Positions 1 through 7,570 of a stretch of DNA of 26,089 nt are shown here, piece after piece. Location: positions 1 to 26,089 of the IMG/VR virus record IMGVR_UViG_3300025543_000177; one strand, written 5' to 3'. Under the pieces are notes generated by a model. The model made no database searches. It saw only the letters and a program-made list of their open reading frames with translations, and was not told the DNA's origin. The translations under genes and the position numbers were made by a program. Each line of letters opens with the position of its first letter. Within the stretch, counting starts at the first letter, position 1. The stretch is from a virus.

Positions 1-2
1 TT

Positions 3-512
3 ATAAGTAGTGTCCCGGGTGGATCAGGAATATCAACTCAAGGAAAAAATGGTGGTTCTTGGGGTTCAGGCGGTACGTCATCTTCGTCTGGTGGTGGTGG
101 TGCTGGTGCTAATGGAGGTAATTCCGGCGGAATTTATGCTGGCGCTGGCGGAAATGGATTACAATCATTAATTGACGGAACTTTGACTTATCGATCTGGT
201 GGCGGTGGAGGATCCGGTGGGGATCAATACAACAGAAATACTGTTCCGGGAGGTTTAGGCGGCGGTGGAAAAGCGTCTTCATTTGTTTCAAATCTTTCAA
301 CTGCCGGTGAACCAAACACAGGAGGTGGTGGTGGTGGTGCTGGGGTTTGGCCCGAGGGAGGAGCAGAAGGAAAACCGGGGGGTTCGGGAGTGGTTATTTT
401 AAGAATGCCAACTTCAGTTTATTCCGGAACAACAAGTGGAAGTCCAACCGTAACAACTGACGGAAGTGATACAATTTTAACATTTACCGGAAGCGGTTCT
501 TATACTCATTAA
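3..512 (+). CDS. Glycine-rich tail fibre/adhesin protein, C-terminal part (5' truncated)
   Basis: The reading frame is open from the window edge (first complete codon at base 3) to TAA at 510-512, so the true start lies upstream; the TTG at 183 is only an internal codon. The visible 169 residues are dominated by runs of Gly with Ser, Ala and Asn, and end with a short beta-rich segment containing the motif SGVVILRM followed by Thr/Ser/Gly-rich strands. Gly-rich sheets followed by a GxVIxR strand are common at the distal, receptor-contacting end of marine phage tail fibres, so I infer a virion surface role in host binding. It is the first of five genes of a tail module and is separated from the next by one base. 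The exact family cannot be settled without the N-terminal half. Confidence 0.7.
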   Translation: MSSVPGGSGISTQGKNGGSWGSGGTSSSSGGGGAGANGGNSGGIYAGAGGNGLQSLIDGTLTYRSGGGGGSGGDQYNRNTVPGGLGGGGKASSFVSNLSTAGEPNTGGGGGGAGVWPEGGAEGKPGGSGVVILRMPTSVYSGTTSGSPTVTTDGSDTILTFTGSGSYTH

Positions 513-513
513 T

Positions 514-1002
514 ATGGCACATTTTGCAAAACTTGATGAAAATAATATTGTGACGGAAGTGCTTGTTGTAAATAATGACGTGCTTATTAAAACAGACGGC
601 ACAGAATCCGAATACAAAGGAAAGATATTTTTAAACGGATTATTTGGAAATGCAACTTGGGTGCAAACTTCATTTAATGGAAAATTTAGAAAACAGTATG
701 CGGGAATCGGTTTTAAATATGACAGTGAAAATGATGTTTTTATTGTTCCACAACCTTTTAATTCTTGGATATTAGATTCGAATTTTGATTGGGTTGCTCC
801 AATTGAATATCCAAGCGATGGTAAAACTTATTCTTGGAATGAAGAAACAATTTCTTGGGATTTATATAAGCAAAAACAATTTTATTCAAGTTGGGTTTGG
901 AATGAAGATGAATGGAAATGGCAATCGCCAATACCATATCCGGATGACGGACAACCTTACCAATGGAATGAAGAAACAACTTCTTGGGATTTAACAAAAT
1001 AA
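514..1002 (+). CDS. Trp-rich tandem-repeat protein of the tail module
   Basis: 162 residues. The N-terminal part (residues 1-80, starting MAHFAKLDENNIV) resembles a family I know from cyanophage and other marine phage tail-fibre neighbourhoods; its function is not established. Residues about 84-117 and 126-160 are two copies of a unit ending in YxWNEETxSWDL, preceded by P-I-x-Y-P-x-D-G. At the DNA level the cores of the two units match at 29 of 30 bases (835-864 and 964-993), so the duplication is recent or homogenised. No signal peptide, membrane segment or enzyme motif is visible. The ATG lies one base after the previous stop, without a Shine-Dalgarno. I infer a fibre-associated structural or assembly protein; the repeat number probably varies between relatives. 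Confidence 0.7.
   Translation: MAHFAKLDENNIVTEVLVVNNDVLIKTDGTESEYKGKIFLNGLFGNATWVQTSFNGKFRKQYAGIGFKYDSENDVFIVPQPFNSWILDSNFDWVAPIEYPSDGKTYSWNEETISWDLYKQKQFYSSWVWNEDEWKWQSPIPYPDDGQPYQWNEETTSWDLTK
835..993 (+). repeat. Two near-identical 30-base direct repeats coding WNEETxSWDL
   Basis: Copies at 835-864 and 964-993 (129-base period) differ at one base (CAATTT against CAACTT). Both are in the same frame and code for the end of each Trp-rich protein repeat, which allows unit gain or loss by recombination. Confidence 0.85.
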
Positions 1003-1016
1003 TTAACAAATAAAAC

Positions 1017-1364
1017 ATGGCATTAACTAAAATAAAATACGGTGTATTAGGTGACCAATTTACAACATCTACAGCATTAACTCCTGCTGCTGATGTAGAT
1101 ATGGATTTCACAGCTGCTCAGGTGTTTACAATGACATCTAGTATTGCTGTGGATATAAACTTCACAAATGCGCAAATTGGTGATACTAAAGATTTAATTG
1201 TTACTGATTCCGGGGGTACTTCATCTCTTACATTTGATATAACAACTAACACTATAACCACAATAGCAGGTACATATAGTAACACTGCAGGAGCTACAAA
1301 CTTTATACAAATTGTTTGTATTGCACCAAATACATTTTTCTTATCAATATCACAAAGTATATAA
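1017..1364 (+). CDS. Small beta-rich tail-module protein
   Basis: 115 residues, starting MALTKIKYGVLGDQF. The sequence is rich in Thr, Ser, Ile and Asp with alternating hydrophobic residues, as in a beta-sandwich, and carries no Cys-pair, charged cluster or enzyme motif. Proteins with the same N-terminus (an Ala/Thr-Lys-Ile lead-in) and the same Thr-rich body are common between fibre genes of marine phages, where they are usually annotated only as structural or hypothetical. Placed 14 bases after the Trp-rich protein and 3 bases before the next gene, it belongs to the same transcription unit. Probable role, inferred from position only: part of the fibre or baseplate. Confidence 0.65.
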   Translation: MALTKIKYGVLGDQFTTSTALTPAADVDMDFTAAQVFTMTSSIAVDINFTNAQIGDTKDLIVTDSGGTSSLTFDITTNTITTIAGTYSNTAGATNFIQIVCIAPNTFFLSISQSI

Positions 1365-1367
1365 AAT

Positions 1368-1919
1368 ATGAAAGCAAAAGATTTTAATGGGAGTATTAGT
1401 ACTTGGAGGAGGTTGCCTAAAACCTATAAAAGTGCAACAAAGTATTATACAGCTTTCGATAAGGCAAGTAAAGATATTATAGAAGCCGAAGGTTTTTATG
1501 ACGTTGTTAAACCAAGCTACGATAGTATAAGTCAAAAATTAGGTTCTATTGAGTTTGATAGCGAAAAAAAAGTATTTACTTATCCTGTAATTGATATTGA
1601 CTTTGATGCGACTTATGAGGTAATGGGAGAGGATATGGAGCCAACAGGCGAAACACTTCCTGTTTACAATATTGATAAACTAAAGTCAGATAAGAAAATA
1701 GCGGTAAATACTAAAGCAGGGGAGTTACTAAAACCAACTGATTGGTATGTTATAAGATTCACAGAAAGACAAATTGCAGTACCTGATAGTGTTGCAACAG
1801 AGCGTGAAGATATTGTAACTAAAGCAAATGGATTTACGGATGCAATAGATGCCTTAGAAACGGTAGAAAGCGTTTTAAGATATTCCTTTGAGTTTTACCC
1901 AAGTGAAGATTTAGTATAA
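1368..1919 (+). CDS. Tail fibre assembly chaperone-like protein
   Basis: 183 residues. The C-terminal third contains L-L-K-P-T-D-W-Y-V-I-R (residues 120-130), then E-x-x-x-A-V-P (133-139) and a run with R146. This follows the pattern 'LxxTDWxxxRxxE...xxP......R' found at the end of phage tail assembly chaperones (the DUF4376/tail-fibre-assembly type), which bind and fold the fibre encoded next to them. The first 80 residues (STWRRLPKTY, then FTYPVIDIDFD) form an alpha/beta region without a recognised function. It lies directly upstream of the 974-residue fibre, which fits the usual arrangement of fibre and dedicated chaperone. The assignment rests on one short motif, so it is moderate. Confidence 0.55.
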   Translation: MKAKDFNGSISTWRRLPKTYKSATKYYTAFDKASKDIIEAEGFYDVVKPSYDSISQKLGSIEFDSEKKVFTYPVIDIDFDATYEVMGEDMEPTGETLPVYNIDKLKSDKKIAVNTKAGELLKPTDWYVIRFTERQIAVPDSVATEREDIVTKANGFTDAIDALETVESVLRYSFEFYPSEDLV

Positions 1920-1932
1920 TTTAATTTAAGAT

Positions 1933-4857
1933 ATGTTAGGCAAAAGAATTATAAATACTGCAACAGGTGCAGCAGCAGCTTGTACAACAGATACAGTTCA
2001 AATATTAGACGGAACACCTTTTGAGTCTATTGCAACATATCAATTAGATGGTAATGCTACTTCTATACCGAACAATACATATCCAGGTACATTTACAAAC
2101 CCTGCTTATGCTGCTGGTCAATTTGGTCAAGCTGCGGTTTTTGATGGGAGTAGTAGTTATATTGCTTTACCAGATAACGCTTTTAACTTTACAACATTAA
2201 CTGTAAGTGTTTGGATAAATGTAACAACTTTTAATGGAGAAAAATGGATTTTTGATGGTTATGATGAGATACCAAACCTTGGGAAAGGCTTTGGAATTAC
2301 AACACACACAGGTGACAAGGTAAAATTTAGAGCTTGGGGAACTGGTTTTGCGGAAGTAATAAGTAACACCGTACTTTCAACAAATACTTGGTATAACGTA
2401 ACTTGCGTTGCTACACAATCCGAAGCTAAAGTTTATATAAATGGTTCTTTAGATAATACCGGTTCGTTAGCTGGTATTGAATATTTATCAACACAAAATT
2501 ATGGTTTAGGAGCAGTTAATATAACTGGTACTCCTGTGAATCATTTTACAGGTAAAATAGACCAAGTAAGAATATTCAATACAGCACTTTCAGCAGGAGC
2601 TGTAACAAACCTTTACAACGAAACAGTTGCAACTGCATCTAACAGTTATATAAATGTACCTTCTTGTATTGCTTATTATAAAATGTCAGATGCTACAGAC
2701 GAAACAGGTAGTTATGACGGTACAGCTTCAAACGTTAATTTTAACGTAGCAGGTAAGTTTGGTAATGCAGGGGAATTTAATGGGACTACTTCAATTTTTA
2801 ATTTTCCTAATGCTGCTTATGGAGCCTCAACAACTGTTTTTACAGTTTCAGGGTGGTTTAAACATACATCAACTGCGAATAATAGAGAGGATATTTATTT
2901 TGGTAACGGAGCAACAGTTGGAGCTAAGACAGGTTATGCTCTTTTTACAGATTATAGTTCAGGTAATATAGCTTTGTCTTTTAGAGATGCAGACCAATCT
3001 CAAGTATTTTACATTTCTTCTTCAAACATAAAAGATGGTAGTTGGTATCATTTATGTTTAACTTATAATAATGGTGCTTATGTTGTTTATTTAAACGGAG
3101 CATCTATATTAAATGGCACTTCGCCTGATTTTATAAATAATCAAACCCCAAGTTATAATACATATGTTGGGAATAGATATGGTTCTACAGGTTCAGGTGC
3201 AAGTATAATAGGAGCAGTAGACCAAATACGCATATTCAACAGAGCAATAACATCAGAAGAAGTAGAGACACTTTACAATGAAGTACAATGTGTACCGACT
3301 ATTGTACCTACAGATTATTTTAATCCTGTTTTATATACAGGGGATAATAATTCAAGCAAATTTATAGATGTTGGATTTACACCAGATTTAGTTTGGTTAA
3401 AGTCAAGAGACGTTGCAGCATCTAATGCTTTATATGATACTGTAAGAGGAGACAATTTAAGACTTGTTTCTAATAATACAGCAGCAGAAGATAGCGTACC
3501 TAATGAACTTGTGACTGGTGGCTTTAATATAATTGGAGGTACAGGATATAACGATCCAACTTTAGGTAATCAAGTTGCTTGGTGTTGGAAAGCAGGAGGT
3601 CCAGCAGTAACAAACACAGACGGTACAATTACTTCGCAAGTGTCAGCAAATCAAGCTGCAGGTTTTAGTATTGTTACTTGGACAGGTAGTTTTACTACAG
3701 GTCCAACAATTGGTCACGGTTTAGGACAACCGCCTAAAATAATAATGGTAAGGACTTTAGATAGACCTTCAAATTTGTGGTATGTATCACACCCAGAAGA
3801 TAATACAAAGTCATTAATACTTTCAAGTACTGCTGGTCAAAATTCCGATTTAACTTGGGTTAAAGAGGCTGATACGTTTGGAGCAGATTATACTCCAACG
3901 TCTTTTAGGTGGTTAGCCTACTGTTTTGCAGAAGTAGATGGAATGTCTAAAATAGGTTCTTACATTGGAACAGGAGCAATAGGTAATACTATTGTTACAG
4001 GGTTTAGACCAAGATTTTTAATGACTAAAAGAGCAGATATCGGGGGTACTGATTGGCATATATGGGATAGTGCAAGAAATCCATCTAATCCAGTAGATGA
4101 CGTTTTGTTTCCAAACGAACCATACGCAGAAACTGATTATTCAGCTTTTCCTAATAATTTTTTATCTAACGGTTTTTCAGTAGACACAACTAATGGAGCA
4201 TTTAACGCAGACGGTGGAACATACATCTTTTTAGCAATAGCTGAAGAAGTATTTGTACCATTAACAAGAAACGCAACTGACCCATTTGGAGACGGTAGTG
4301 AATTAGCTTTATATAAATTTGAAGATAACGCAAACGATGCAGAGGGTAATTATGATGGTGTTGATACCAACGTAACTTATTCCGCAGGGTATATAGATAA
4401 AGCAGCGGTGTTTAATGGGAGTAACAATGGAATTAAGGTAGATTCATTTTCTATAAATGCAGGTTCTTTTACAATTTCATTATGGGTTAAAGCAAATTCA
4501 GGAGGAAATCCTGTTTTAAGAGTAAAAACTAATTATAATATACCGCTATCTATACAAGCTGATGGCATTTATTTGCCAAGTGCAGATAGTACAAGTTATA
4601 CAAGACCTGATATAGCTTATGATAACGGAAGTTGGAATCATTTAGTTGTAACAAATAGTAATGTTTATTTAAACGGAAGCAATGTCCATACTTTTAGTGG
4701 TTCAGTGCCTACTGTGTTCGGTAGTGATATAACAGGGCTTCTTTTAGGAAATTCTGCTTGGAATTTGTCAGTTCCTTTTACAGGCTCAATAGACCAAGTA
4801 AGAATATTTAATAGAGCGTTAGATTCAGGAGAGGTTGAACAACTTTACAACGAATAA
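1933..4857 (+). CDS. Large tail fibre with three LamG/concanavalin-like domains
   Basis: 974 residues. LamG-type (laminin G/concanavalin A-like jelly-roll) domains lie at about residues 28-230, 243-450 and 790-974. Each contains the FDG/FNG-S/T strand near its start, a W/GSW-(Y/N)H-type strand in the middle, and ends with the signature I-D-Q-(V/I)-R-I-F-N followed by a short helix and LYNE. Between the second and third lies a roughly 330-residue block (about 455-785) with FTPDLVWLKSRD and VRGDNLRLVSNN, a type often found in marine phage fibres next to LamG domains. LamG folds bind glycans or other surface ligands, so this is the best candidate for the receptor-binding protein. The three copies could recombine with one another to change specificity. 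No intramolecular chaperone or cleavage motif is evident. Confidence 0.8.
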   Translation: MLGKRIINTATGAAAACTTDTVQILDGTPFESIATYQLDGNATSIPNNTYPGTFTNPAYAAGQFGQAAVFDGSSSYIALPDNAFNFTTLTVSVWINVTTFNGEKWIFDGYDEIPNLGKGFGITTHTGDKVKFRAWGTGFAEVISNTVLSTNTWYNVTCVATQSEAKVYINGSLDNTGSLAGIEYLSTQNYGLGAVNITGTPVNHFTGKIDQVRIFNTALSAGAVTNLYNETVATASNSYINVPSCIAYYKMSDATDETGSYDGTASNVNFNVAGKFGNAGEFNGTTSIFNFPNAAYGASTTVFTVSGWFKHTSTANNREDIYFGNGATVGAKTGYALFTDYSSGNIALSFRDADQSQVFYISSSNIKDGSWYHLCLTYNNGAYVVYLNGASILNGTSPDFINNQTPSYNTYVGNRYGSTGSGASIIGAVDQIRIFNRAITSEEVETLYNEVQCVPTIVPTDYFNPVLYTGDNNSSKFIDVGFTPDLVWLKSRDVAASNALYDTVRGDNLRLVSNNTAAEDSVPNELVTGGFNIIGGTGYNDPTLGNQVAWCWKAGGPAVTNTDGTITSQVSANQAAGFSIVTWTGSFTTGPTIGHGLGQPPKIIMVRTLDRPSNLWYVSHPEDNTKSLILSSTAGQNSDLTWVKEADTFGADYTPTSFRWLAYCFAEVDGMSKIGSYIGTGAIGNTIVTGFRPRFLMTKRADIGGTDWHIWDSARNPSNPVDDVLFPNEPYAETDYSAFPNNFLSNGFSVDTTNGAFNADGGTYIFLAIAEEVFVPLTRNATDPFGDGSELALYKFEDNANDAEGNYDGVDTNVTYSAGYIDKAAVFNGSNNGIKVDSFSINAGSFTISLWVKANSGGNPVLRVKTNYNIPLSIQADGIYLPSADSTSYTRPDIAYDNGSWNHLVVTNSNVYLNGSNVHTFSGSVPTVFGSDITGLLLGNSAWNLSVPFTGSIDQVRIFNRALDSGEVEQLYNE
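2551..4854 (+). repeat. Three repeated LamG-end segments in the fibre gene
   Basis: The end of each LamG domain is coded by similar DNA at about 2560-2620, 3214-3280 and 4787-4850, all containing (A/G)TAGACCAA followed by AGAATATT or CGCATATT and ending in TTTACAA(C/T)GAA. The protein signature is IDQVRIFN...LYNE. The copies are divergent enough to be old, but could still support recombination. Confidence 0.7.
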
Positions 4858-4923
4858 TGCAAGACTTGAAGATAGCCTTTACTAATTTATTAAAAAATAA
4901 AAAAAACAAGTAATAATATACTA

Positions 4924-4980
4924 TAAACCAAACGCTAAGGATGGTTTACCTTTAGCGTAATTAAATTAGTGTAAACCAAA
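4924..4980 (+). promoter_or_regulatory. Candidate H-type RNA pseudoknot with an alternative hairpin
   Basis: Seen directly: stem 1 pairs 4932-4940 with 4950-4958 (9 bp, one G-U), leaving a 9-base loop. Seven bases of that loop (4943-4949, GGTTTAC) are exactly complementary to 4971-4977 (GTAAACC), giving stem 2. Connecting loops are 2, 0 and 12 bases, and the 12-base one is A/T-rich: the textbook geometry of an H-type pseudoknot. The 9-base sequence TAAACCAAA occurs twice, at 4924-4932 and 4972-4980, so 4942-4948 can instead pair with 4924-4930 (7 bp), which is incompatible with both pseudoknot stems. No T-run follows, so it is not a typical intrinsic terminator. It sits 19 bases before the next start codon, in the leader of the unit that includes groEL. 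A regulatory role is inferred. Confidence 0.5.
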
Positions 4981-4996
4981 ATAAAACCAAAACCAA

Positions 4997-5287
4997 ATGA
5001 CTTTTTATTATCGCACTCATTCGTGGAGTAGTGAACCACAAATTACCGAACAAACCACAGCTTTATGGAAACATATGGCTACAAAAGCAAACTGGAGAAT
5101 AGTCCAATTGCCTAATGGTTTTTACCAAACTGAATACCAAGACCTTAAACAAGAAAACACTTGGCATGATGTAACCAGGAGAGAAACAATCAAAGGAGCT
5201 GAAATGGCAATTGATTCAACAGTTGAGCATTATGCTAAAAAGATTGAGTTCTTAAATGGTCCTAAAGTTGTAAAGACTTTCAAATAA
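4997..5287 (+). CDS. Conserved marine-phage protein of unknown function
   Basis: 96 residues, soluble, with a core NWRIVQLPNGFYQTEYQ (residues 32-48) then W-x-D-V-T-R-R-E-T (56-64) and a C-terminal helix ending GPKVVKTFK. I recognise the pattern from other marine phage contigs but know no function for it. It is the first gene after the pseudoknot element and 31 bases before groEL, so it is probably co-transcribed with the chaperonin pair. The leader AAAACCAAAACCAA has no Shine-Dalgarno. The aromatic and basic content would suit a small protein- or nucleic acid-binding fold, but nothing in the sequence decides this. Confidence 0.65.
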   Translation: MTFYYRTHSWSSEPQITEQTTALWKHMATKANWRIVQLPNGFYQTEYQDLKQENTWHDVTRRETIKGAEMAIDSTVEHYAKKIEFLNGPKVVKTFK

Positions 5288-5318
5288 AAATTACAATCAA
5301 ATTAAATTCAATTAAATT

Positions 5319-6881
5319 ATGTCAGACTTAATAGTCAAAAATCTTAGCTTTGGAAAAGAAGCTAAAGATAAAGTATTTGAAGGTATCACAAAACTCACAA
5401 AAGCCGTTAGCTCCACATTAGGGGCTAGCGGTAAATGTGTGATGCTAGAAGATGGTAATGGTAGACCATTAATTACCAAAGATGGTGTAACAGTAGCAGA
5501 TAGTATTATACTATTAGACCCTGTAGAAAATATGGGTTCTACGCTCTTAAAAGAAGCCGCACGCAAAACTGTAAAGGAAGCCGGAGACGGTACGACCACA
5601 GCCACCGTATTAGCCCATGCGATACTATCAGAAGCTTATAATGAATTAGATCTTGAAGATCCAATAAGTACAAGAGCTTTAAAAGACGGTATTGAAAAAG
5701 CAACAGAGTTAGTTGTAAAATATTTAGAAGAAAAAGCTTTACCTGTTAAAGGTAATATGATAGACAACATTGCAACAATCTCAACTAATAATGATCCTGA
5801 GCTCGGTAAAATTATTGCTGATGCATTTAGATCAGTAGGAGAAACGGGTGTTGTAATGATGGAAACATCAGAAGATTCTGAAACAAAATTTGAAGTTGTT
5901 AATGGCGTTCAATACAATAAAGGATTAACAAATTCTCATTTTATAACTAGTCAGCAACAAAGAGCTGCTGAATTAGATAACCCTTTAGTATTATTAATAG
6001 AATCACCAGTTGATAATGTTAGACAAATACAAAGTGTTTTAGAATATGTTATTAAAAATAATAAGCCTTTATTAATAATTGCAGATGTTGAGCCGGTTGT
6101 GATTTCAACATTAGCAATGAATAAAGTTAAAGGTAATATAAAAATAAATATAATCAATGCACCCACTTACGGAGTAAGCAAGAAAGAAATATTAGATGAC
6201 CTTTCAATGCTTACAGGAGCAACAATAATTAATGAAGATTTAGGTGATGATCTTGATCTTATACAACCAGAGCATTTAGGTGCATGTATAAAAAGTATTA
6301 CCACTGATGAGGAAACTATTCTTCAGGTTAATGAAATGACAGAACAAGTTAAGGAGGTTATTGATAATATTAAAAAAGATTTATTAAAAACAAAACGTCC
6401 TAACGAAATTGTTAAACTTGAAAAAAGACTAGCTAGGCTATCAGCCAAAATTGCTGTAGTAAAAGTTGGGGCAAACTCTGAAGTTGAATTAAAAGAAAAG
6501 AAAGATCGTGTCGAAGATGCAATATGTGCTACAAAAGCTGCTATCAAAGAAGGGGTTGTTTCCGGTGCTGGTATTGCTTTGCATAATGCATCTGATAACA
6601 TTAATAGTAGTTGTAAAGGGGAAGAGGTTTTGCTTAGAGCTATTAAAGCCCCTTATAAAACAATACTCGCAAATGCGGGAATATTATATGGGCCGTACTT
6701 TAAAGAAGGATGGGGCATTAATGTAATTACAGGCGAGGGTTGCAATTTAATTAAAGAAGGTATTATTGATCCATTATTGGTGACAAAAAGTGCATTAAGA
6801 AATGCTGCCTCTGTTGCAACCACAATATTATCTACTGATTGTGTAATTAATAATTTAAGAGTTAATGAAAGCAATAGGTAG
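5319..6881 (+). CDS. groEL: Phage-encoded chaperonin GroEL (Hsp60)
   Basis: 520 residues, collinear with bacterial GroEL. ATP-site residues are kept: D55 in TKDGVTVA (E. coli D52), D90 in GDGTTTATVLA (D87) and D400 in RVEDAICATKAA (D398). Departures: the near-invariant TLGPKG phosphate loop reads TLGASG (A36, S37); the GGG after the catalytic helix reads GAG; the hinge between ATPase and apical domains is otherwise recognisable. In the apical groove that binds substrate and GroES, L203, H207, Q238 and A266 replace E. coli Y199, Y203, L234 and V263, while F208 and L241 are kept. The GGM-rich C-terminal tail is absent; the protein ends NLRVNESNR. It probably forms a folding chamber for virion proteins, either alone with phage GroES or mixed with host subunits. 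The order groEL then groES is the reverse of bacterial operons. Confidence 0.96.
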   Translation: MSDLIVKNLSFGKEAKDKVFEGITKLTKAVSSTLGASGKCVMLEDGNGRPLITKDGVTVADSIILLDPVENMGSTLLKEAARKTVKEAGDGTTTATVLAHAILSEAYNELDLEDPISTRALKDGIEKATELVVKYLEEKALPVKGNMIDNIATISTNNDPELGKIIADAFRSVGETGVVMMETSEDSETKFEVVNGVQYNKGLTNSHFITSQQQRAAELDNPLVLLIESPVDNVRQIQSVLEYVIKNNKPLLIIADVEPVVISTLAMNKVKGNIKINIINAPTYGVSKKEILDDLSMLTGATIINEDLGDDLDLIQPEHLGACIKSITTDEETILQVNEMTEQVKEVIDNIKKDLLKTKRPNEIVKLEKRLARLSAKIAVVKVGANSEVELKEKKDRVEDAICATKAAIKEGVVSGAGIALHNASDNINSSCKGEEVLLRAIKAPYKTILANAGILYGPYFKEGWGINVITGEGCNLIKEGIIDPLLVTKSALRNAASVATTILSTDCVINNLRVNESNR

Positions 6882-7125
6882 AAACTTAATAATAAAAAAA
6901 ATAAAAGAAGGAACTACTAAAACAAAAGGTGGTCTATTACTTTCTGAAAACCAAAGAGACGATATTAGGTACATAGAAGCTGAAGTATTATCAATCGGTA
7001 CGGAAGTCGAAGGTGTTAAAGAAGGAGATTCTATATTTTACGATCGGCATGCTGGTCATAAAATAGAAATTAGTAAAGAAACGTATCATGTTATTAAATT
7101 GCAGGATATAGTTGTTGTTCTATGA
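6865..7125 (+). CDS. groES: Phage-encoded co-chaperonin GroES (Cpn10)
   Basis: 86 residues; caps the GroEL cylinder. Recognised by the N-terminal strand (IGRNLIIKKIKE), the mobile loop with GGLLL at 22-26 (bacterial GGIVL), the barrel strands EAEVLSIG and VKEGDSIFYD, and the end HVIKLQDIVVVL. It is about ten residues shorter than bacterial GroES: the roof hairpin between VLSIG (41-45) and VKEGD (51-55) is nearly gone, as in T4 gp31. The usual Tyr of the (K/R)YAG or DGYG turn is His62 (RHAG). Its ATG lies inside groEL (17-base overlap in another frame) and its TGA overlaps the next ATG (ATGA), which suggests translational coupling. A shortened roof would enlarge the folding cavity, as proposed for gp31; that functional point is inference. 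Confidence 0.93.
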   Translation: MKAIGRNLIIKKIKEGTTKTKGGLLLSENQRDDIRYIEAEVLSIGTEVEGVKEGDSIFYDRHAGHKIEISKETYHVIKLQDIVVVL

Positions 7126-7568
7126 AAAGGCTAGAGGCAAGCGACGTTAGAGAATTAAACTTGCTAAAACACTATCGGATAATAAGGAAGTGGGCTTGTA
7201 AGAACAACAACCTTACAGATGCAGATCTTGAATTATTAATATATTTGGACTGTATGGATTTGTTTACTAAAAACGATTATCAAATGGGTACTTATGCATA
7301 TAGCTGGGATAACAAGCGTTGGAATAAATTATTAAAGAACGATTGGATTGTAGTCTGGCGTAAAAGAAATCACACTACTCAAAAATACCATATATATAAA
7401 GTTTCTTTTAAGGGTAAACAAATGATAAGCAGGATATATCGTATTATGCTTGGACTTGATGATATACCCACAAACGAAAGAAGAAATCCAATAATGAAAG
7501 GTAAAACATATACTGATACTGTTTTAATAACAGCAATACATAACGTAAACAAAGATAAAAATAGATAA
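7122..7568 (+). CDS. Winged-helix-like protein linked to the chaperonin pair
   Basis: 148 residues, starting inside the groES stop codon (ATGA). Residues about 31-110 follow a winged-helix layout of the MarR type: helix LTDADLELLIYLDCM (31-45), a second helix WDNKRWNKLLKNDWI (62-76), then a two-stranded basic wing VVWRKRN...YHIYKVSFKGK (77-99) running into helix QMISRIYRIML. The last 35 residues are basic (ERRNPIMKGK). This would fit DNA binding, for example a late-gene regulator, but other phage proteins use the same fold structurally. It is followed within two bases by the next gene. I have seen similar proteins near head and packaging genes of marine phages; the function is unknown. Confidence 0.6.
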   Translation: MKRLEASDVRELNLLKHYRIIRKWACKNNNLTDADLELLIYLDCMDLFTKNDYQMGTYAYSWDNKRWNKLLKNDWIVVWRKRNHTTQKYHIYKVSFKGKQMISRIYRIMLGLDDIPTNERRNPIMKGKTYTDTVLITAIHNVNKDKNR

Positions 7569-7570
7569 CT

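Noticed and set aside
183-512. Separate 109-residue gene starting at TTG 183
   Set aside because: The frame is open upstream to the window edge with the same Gly-rich composition, so this is the C-terminal part of a larger gene.
758-1111. Minus-strand 117-residue ORF
   Set aside because: Antisense of the Trp-rich repeat gene; its repeated NPKKLFLHS merely mirrors the + strand repeat.
4932-4958. Intrinsic terminator after the fibre gene
   Set aside because: The 9-bp stem is followed by AATTAAATTAG and not by a T-run; pseudoknot pairing explains the loop better.
4924-4980. Known preQ1 or SAM-II riboswitch
   Set aside because: The topology is similar, but I cannot match the conserved loop bases of either class, and the downstream genes are not in queuosine or methionine pathways.
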